NCBI GenBank assembly: GCA_015067825.1
Contig: SVLQ01000001.1
Coordinates: 76,485-140,484, forward strand
From: Oscillospiraceae bacterium
GTDB taxonomy: Bacteria > Bacillota > Clostridia > Oscillospirales > QAMX01
DNA: 64,000 nucleotides
Reading direction: 5' to 3'
The position numbers were made by a program, and so were the translations under genes. The notes under the pieces were generated by a model. That model was not told the DNA's origin and did not search any database. It worked only from the letters and a program-made list of their open reading frames with translations. Below, one piece after another: positions 60,332-64,000 of the stretch; position 1 is the first letter of the stretch; each line of letters opens with the position of its first letter.

Positions 60332-60967
60332 TTATGACAAAATCTGCGGGCAGAGGCCGTCGGCTTTCAGCGGACAAGTGTCGCATTTGGGAGAACGAGC
60401 CGTACAGGTATCGCGGCCAAAGAGCACGAGCCGATGGCAAAAATCGTTTTGCTTTTCCGGTTCGATAATGCCGCGGAGCTGCATTTCCACCTTTTTGGGA
60501 TCTTTGGAATCACAGAACCCCATACGGTTGGAAAGGCGGATGCAGTGCGTGTCGGCGACGACGGCAGGCTTTCCGTAGACGTCTCCAAGCATCAGATTTG
60601 CGATCTTACGTCCGACGCCCGGCAGTTTCAAAAGCTCGTCCATCGTATCGGGGACAACACCGCCGTATTCCGATATGAGCATCGCCGCACCGTATTTCAA
60701 ATCGTGTGCTTTCGTGCGGAACAACCCGGTCGGCCGTACGATCGATTCCAACTCTGCAAGGTCGGCATCTGCCATTGCTTCTAAGGTTGGGTATTTTGCG
60801 TAGAGGTCTTTAGCCACTTCGTTGACACGCTTATCCGTACATTGCGCCGCCAAACGAGCCGAAAACAGGAGCTGCCATGCCTCACCGTAATCGAGAGAAC
60901 AAACAGCTTCCGGGTAGATTGTTTCCAGTTTTGCGACGACAGCCGCAGCGCGTTTCTTGGTGTCCAT
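60332..60967 (-). CDS. nth: Endonuclease III
   Basis: A 211-residue bifunctional DNA glycosylase/AP lyase for oxidised pyrimidines. The helix-hairpin-helix is LPGVGRKIANLMLG, containing the catalytic Lys. The catalytic Asp is in VVADTHCIRLSNRMG. The C-terminal iron-sulfur loop has four cysteines (CTARSPKCDTCPLKADGLC); the last spacing is seven residues rather than the usual five. Length is normal. Its extended -10 promoter (TGGTATAAT) is at 61003-60995. Confidence 0.95.
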   Translation of the reverse strand: MDTKKRAAAVVAKLETIYPEAVCSLDYGEAWQLLFSARLAAQCTDKRVNEVAKDLYAKYPTLEAMADADLAELESIVRPTGLFRTKAHDLKYGAAMLISEYGGVVPDTMDELLKLPGVGRKIANLMLGDVYGKPAVVADTHCIRLSNRMGFCDSKDPKKVEMQLRGIIEPEKQNDFCHRLVLFGRDTCTARSPKCDTCPLKADGLCPQILS

Positions 60968-60994
60968 AAGTACCTCCGCTAAAGTGTTTCTACT

Positions 60995-61003
60995 ATTATA
61001 CCA
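60995..61003 (-). promoter_or_regulatory. Extended -10 promoter of nth
   Basis: Minus-strand TGGTATAAT (TATAAT at 61000-60995). The -35 region is poor. Confidence 0.65.
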
Positions 61004-61070
61004 TTCCCGACAAAAAAAAGAAAGTATTTTTTCGATTCTTGTGGAATCATATGAAAAACAAAAAGGGGAC

Positions 61071-61099
61071 TTGTTTTTTTATGCGTTTTCGAGTAAAAT
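61071..61099 (+). promoter_or_regulatory. Promoter of glyA
   Basis: TTGTTT (61071-61076), a 17-base spacer and TAAAAT (61094-61099). Confidence 0.65.
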
Positions 61100-61142
61100 A
61101 TAGTAGGATTAAAAGCCAAATACTCATTCTATGGGGGAAACT

Positions 61143-62393
61143 ATGTATAAAGTTACTGACTCGATGGATTATCTGATGCAGCAGGACAAGCTCGTCGGCG
61201 AAGCGGTTTATGCCGAGTTCAAAAGACAGCAGTCCAACATTGAACTGATTGCTTCCGAAAACTTTGTCAGCCCGGCAGTTCTCTGCGCGGCGGGCAGCGT
61301 TCTCACGAATAAATATGCCGAAGGTTATCCGGCCAAGCGCTACTACGGCGGTTGTGAATGCGTCGACGTCGTCGAACGCCTTGCGATCGAACGCGCCAAG
61401 GAACTCTTCGGAGCCGAACACGCCAACGTCCAGCCCCACAGCGGCGCCAGCGCCAACCAGGCCGTTTACTTTGCCATGCTCAAACCGGGCGATACCATCC
61501 TCGGCATGAACCTCCAGCAGGGCGGCCATCTGACTCACGGCAGCCCGGTCAATATGTCCGGCTCTTACTTCAACGTCATTCCCTATGGTGTCGATAACGA
61601 AACCCACCGCATCGACTATGACGCCGTCCGCGCGCTCGCCCTCGAACACCATCCGAAGCTGATCGTTGCCGGTGCCAGCGCCTATCCGCGCGTCATCGAT
61701 TTCGCCAAGTTTGCCGAGATCGCCAAGGAATGCGGCGCGCTCCTGATGGTCGACATGGCTCACATCGCCGGTCTGGTCGCTGCCGGTCTCCATCCGAACC
61801 CGGTTCCGTACGCCGATATCGTCACCACCACGACCCACAAGACCCTACGCGGCCCGCGCGGCGGTATGATCCTCTGCCGTGAAGAATACGCCAAGGCCAT
61901 CGATAAGGCGATCTTCCCGGGTACCCAGGGCGGTCCGCTCATGCACATCATCGCCGGCAAGGCTGTCTGCCTCGGCGAAGCGTTGACCGACGACTTCAAG
62001 GCCTACCAGAAAAAGATCGTCGAAAACGCCGCTGCTCTGGCGAACGGTCTTCTGGAAGAAGGTTTCGACCTCGTTTCCGGCGGTACCGATAACCACCTCA
62101 TGCTCCTCGACCTGCGCAAGTTCGATATCACCGGCAAGGAACTCGAACACCGTCTCGACGAAGTGCATATCACGGCCAACAAGAACACGATCCCCAACGA
62201 TCCGCAGAGCCCGTTTGTCACGAGCGGTATGCGCCTCGGTACTCCGGCGGCTACGTCCCGCGGCCTTGGCGTCGAAGATATGCGCGTCCTCGCCAAGCTG
62301 ATCCGCATGGCCGCCACCGATCTGGATGCCAACAGAGAGTACATCCTGAACGCCGTCGCCGAGATCTGCGCGAAGTATCCGCTCTACGCCTAA
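61143..62393 (+). CDS. glyA: Serine hydroxymethyltransferase
   Basis: A 416-residue PLP enzyme that interconverts serine and glycine with tetrahydrofolate. The PLP Lys is in [14 protein letters not shown] near 226; [12 protein letters not shown] and [16 protein letters not shown] form the active-site entrance; [14 protein letters not shown] is the C-terminal mark. ATG 61143 is chosen with GGGGGA five bases upstream; ATG 61131 is in frame but precedes that site. The codon bias is that of a highly expressed gene. Confidence 0.97.
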   Translation: MYKVTDSMDYLMQQDKLVGEAVYAEFKRQQSNIELIASENFVSPAVLCAAGSVLTNKYAEGYPAKRYYGGCECVDVVERLAIERAKELFGAEHANVQPHSGASANQAVYFAMLKPGDTILGMNLQQGGHLTHGSPVNMSGSYFNVIPYGVDNETHRIDYDAVRALALEHHPKLIVAGASAYPRVIDFAKFAEIAKECGALLMVDMAHIAGLVAAGLHPNPVPYADIVTTTTHKTLRGPRGGMILCREEYAKAIDKAIFPGTQGGPLMHIIAGKAVCLGEALTDDFKAYQKKIVENAAALANGLLEEGFDLVSGGTDNHLMLLDLRKFDITGKELEHRLDEVHITANKNTIPNDPQSPFVTSGMRLGTPAATSRGLGVEDMRVLAKLIRMAATDLDANREYILNAVAEICAKYPLYA

Positions 62394-62426
62394 TTCCGAC
62401 ATACCAAGAAAGGCGGTGAGGTCTCC

Positions 62427-63710
62427 GTGTATCAACCGCTCGCCGACCTTGTCCGCCCGAAGGAATTTTCCGAAGTGGTCGGACAGGATCATATCTTAAA
62501 CGCATCGTCGGTTTTTCGCCGCTCGCTGGACGCCGGGAACATCTCCAATATGATCTTCTACGGCCCGTCCGGTGTTGGCAAGACGACGGTTGCCAGCATC
62601 ATCGCCTCCAAGACCGACCGCACGCTCTATAAGCTCAATGCGACGACTGCCTCGATCGCGGATATCAAAGAGATCTGCTCACAGATCGGCGGCCTGACTG
62701 CGACCAACGGCATCCTGCTGTATCTCGACGAGATCCAGTATTTCAACAAAAAGCAGCAGCAGTCGTTACTCGAGTTTATCGAAAACGGCAGCATCGTTCT
62801 GATCGCATCCACCACGGAAAACCCGTATTTCTACGTCTACAACGCGATCCTCAGCCGTTCGACCGTGTTTGAATTCAAACCGGTCTCGGCTGAGTCGCTC
62901 AAGCCCTGCATTCTGCGTGCGGTCGGGATCGCTTCCGACCGCGCCGGTGTCCCGATCGCAATCACCGACGATGCCCTTGCGGTTATCGCCTCTGGCTGCG
63001 GCGGCGACGTACGCAAGGCGATCAACGCCGTGGAACTGCTGACAAGTGCCGTGCCAACCGGTGTTGACTCTTACGAGATTACCGAAGCCGAAGCGCTCGA
63101 AGTCACGCAGCGTTCGGCGATGCGCTACGACCGCGACGGCGACGCACACTACGATATCCTCTCCGCGCTGCAGAAATCGGTTCGCGGCAGCGATCCGGAT
63201 GCCGCGCTGCATTACCTCGCACGTCTGCTCACCGCCAACGACCTGCCGTCGGCTTGCCGCCGTCTGCTCGTGATGGCAAGTGAAGACGTCGGGATGGCGT
63301 ATCCGCAGGCCGTGCCGATCGTCAAAGCCTGTGTTGATAGTGCGCTGCAGCTCGGCCTCCCCGAAGCCCAGCTTCCGCTCGGCGAGGCTGTCGTTTTGCT
63401 TGCGACCGCGCCGAAATCGAATTCTTCCGCCAACGGCATTTGGTCGGCGATGGCCGACGTTGCTGCCGGAAAAACGGGGGATATCCCGGCCCACCTGAAG
63501 GATGCCCACTACTCCGGTGCGGCAAAGCTCGGCAGGGGAAAGACCTACCTTTATCCGCACAGCTACAAGCATCACTACGTGCGCCAGCAGTATCTGCCGG
63601 ATGCGCTGAAGGACGTCACCTATTACCAATACGGCGAAAACAAACTGGAGCAAGCCACGAAACGGTATTGGGACGAAGTCAAGAAAGATGCGGAAGACCC
63701 GAAGAAGTAA
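62427..63710 (+). CDS. rarA: Replication-associated recombination protein RarA (MgsA)
   Basis: A 427-residue AAA+ ATPase of the clamp-loader type, acting at stalled forks. Walker A is FYGPSGVGKTT near 45-55, Walker B LYLDEIQYFNK near 97, sensor 1 ASTTENPYF and sensor 2 GGDVRKAINAVE. The C-terminal tetramerisation domain contains YPQAVPIVKACVDSA and HYVRQQYLPD. The start is GTG 62427 with GGCGGTGAGG upstream. It follows glyA by 33 bases. Confidence 0.95.
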   Translation: MYQPLADLVRPKEFSEVVGQDHILNASSVFRRSLDAGNISNMIFYGPSGVGKTTVASIIASKTDRTLYKLNATTASIADIKEICSQIGGLTATNGILLYLDEIQYFNKKQQQSLLEFIENGSIVLIASTTENPYFYVYNAILSRSTVFEFKPVSAESLKPCILRAVGIASDRAGVPIAITDDALAVIASGCGGDVRKAINAVELLTSAVPTGVDSYEITEAEALEVTQRSAMRYDRDGDAHYDILSALQKSVRGSDPDAALHYLARLLTANDLPSACRRLLVMASEDVGMAYPQAVPIVKACVDSALQLGLPEAQLPLGEAVVLLATAPKSNSSANGIWSAMADVAAGKTGDIPAHLKDAHYSGAAKLGRGKTYLYPHSYKHHYVRQQYLPDALKDVTYYQYGENKLEQATKRYWDEVKKDAEDPKK

Positions 63711-63726
63711 GTTTATCAAAATAATG

Positions 63727-63760
63727 ACGGACAGTAACATTCGGTTGCTGTCCGTTTTTA
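63727..63760 (+). terminator. Terminator after rarA
   Basis: ACGGACAG-TAAC and GTTG-CTGTCCGT form a stem around ATTCG, followed by TTTTAAT. Confidence 0.88.
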
Positions 63761-63821
63761 ATATGTCAGAAAATCTGCCAAAAAGTTTTACATGAAGTTC
63801 GCTATTTTTTTGTAAATCTAT

Positions 63822-63850
63822 TTGACTTTTGTCTGAAAAACTGTTATCAT
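63822..63850 (+). promoter_or_regulatory. Promoter of the gene at the window end
   Basis: TTGACT (63822-63827), a 17-base spacer and TATCAT (63845-63850). Confidence 0.75.
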
Positions 63851-63877
63851 TTTTAAAAAGCTCAAGGAGGCTTTGGC

Positions 63878-64000
63878 ATGGCAAACGAGAATTTGACGAA
63901 AAAAAGCTTCTCCTTTCCTTCTTGCTCTTTTGATGACGGTGCTGTCTGTGCGAAAATTGAATTTGGCCAGGCAGACAACGTAGAGCTTGCGACTATTGGC
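63878..64000 (+). CDS. Start of an unidentified gene, cut by the window
   Basis: ATG 63878 is preceded by AAGGAGG seven bases upstream, and the frame stays open to the last base. The first 41 residues (MANENLTKKSFSF...) are too few to identify. The next frame over encodes a signal-peptide-like hydrophobic stretch (PFLLALLMTVLSV) right after a run of seven A, so the reading frame near the start is uncertain. The residues ADNVELATIG at the end would suit the beginning of a mature secreted protein. Confidence 0.5.
   Translation, partial: MANENLTKKSFSFPSCSFDDGAVCAKIEFGQADNVELATIG

Overview
The window is a gene-dense bacterial chromosome segment with no mobile elements, rRNA, tRNA or CRISPR. It points to an anaerobic, probably endospore-forming member of the Clostridia (Firmicutes). 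The evidence is a sigma-A promoter style of TTGACA-17-TATAAT with frequent TGnTATAAT, strong AGGAGG ribosome sites, CIRCE-controlled groESL, the clostridial order miaB-mutS-mutL-miaA-hfq, sepF-yggT-divIVA-lspA-rluD, a Re-citrate-synthase-type enzyme, a lysA for diaminopimelate, and a 28-residue SpoVM-like peptide. Base composition is moderately GC-rich. An uncultured gut Oscillospirales-type organism is my best guess, but that is inference.

Layout. 1-2632: end of a sugar-phosphate isomerase, then birA-bioY with a BirA-type operator. 2640-5230: an orphan solute-binding lipoprotein and ywlG. 5286-12063: smc-ftsY-rph-rdgB-yhbY-nadD. 12155-16142: LCP protein, rsfS, leuS. 16331-20624: rpsU, metG-tatD, a Gfo/Idh oxidoreductase. 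20744-22880: CIRCE-groES-groEL. 22892-26139: degV with paired palindromic operators, then Re-citrate synthase-like and GntR. 26136-27890: M-box riboswitch, a 25-codon leader ORF and mgtE. 27939-35087: U32 protein, AGCS symporter, lysA-GNAT-Nudix-prmA. 35131-41061: D,D-carboxypeptidase, HPr-like protein, mtaB, small membrane proteins and an AraC regulator. 41144-48444: miaB-mutS-mutL-miaA-hfq, with mutL split by a one-base frameshift. 48469-53161: HlyD-like protein, sepF, yggT, divIVA, lspA, rluD. 53177-54746: TPP riboswitch-thiT and a HAD phosphatase. 54718-57271: a Cys-rich mini-protein (minus strand) and a membrane-fusion plus MacB-like permease pair. 57339-58431: an unknown protein, a 56-residue membrane peptide and the SpoVM-like peptide. 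58485-63710: a 602-residue unknown, nth, glyA, rarA. 63878-64000: start of an unfinished gene.

The genes are mostly housekeeping: translation and RNA modification (leuS, metG, rpsU, miaA, miaB, mtaB, prmA, rluD, rsfS, yhbY), genome maintenance (smc, mutS, mutL, nth, rarA, rdgB), secretion and envelope (ftsY, lspA, LCP, D,D-carboxypeptidase, sepF, divIVA) and cofactor supply (birA/bioY, thiT, nadD). The unusual content is regulatory. Five metabolite- or stress-linked control regions are legible: BirA operator, CIRCE, M-box, TPP box and a GntR palindrome. Less familiar structures are the nested hairpins around the mgtE leader ORF and the double operator at degV.
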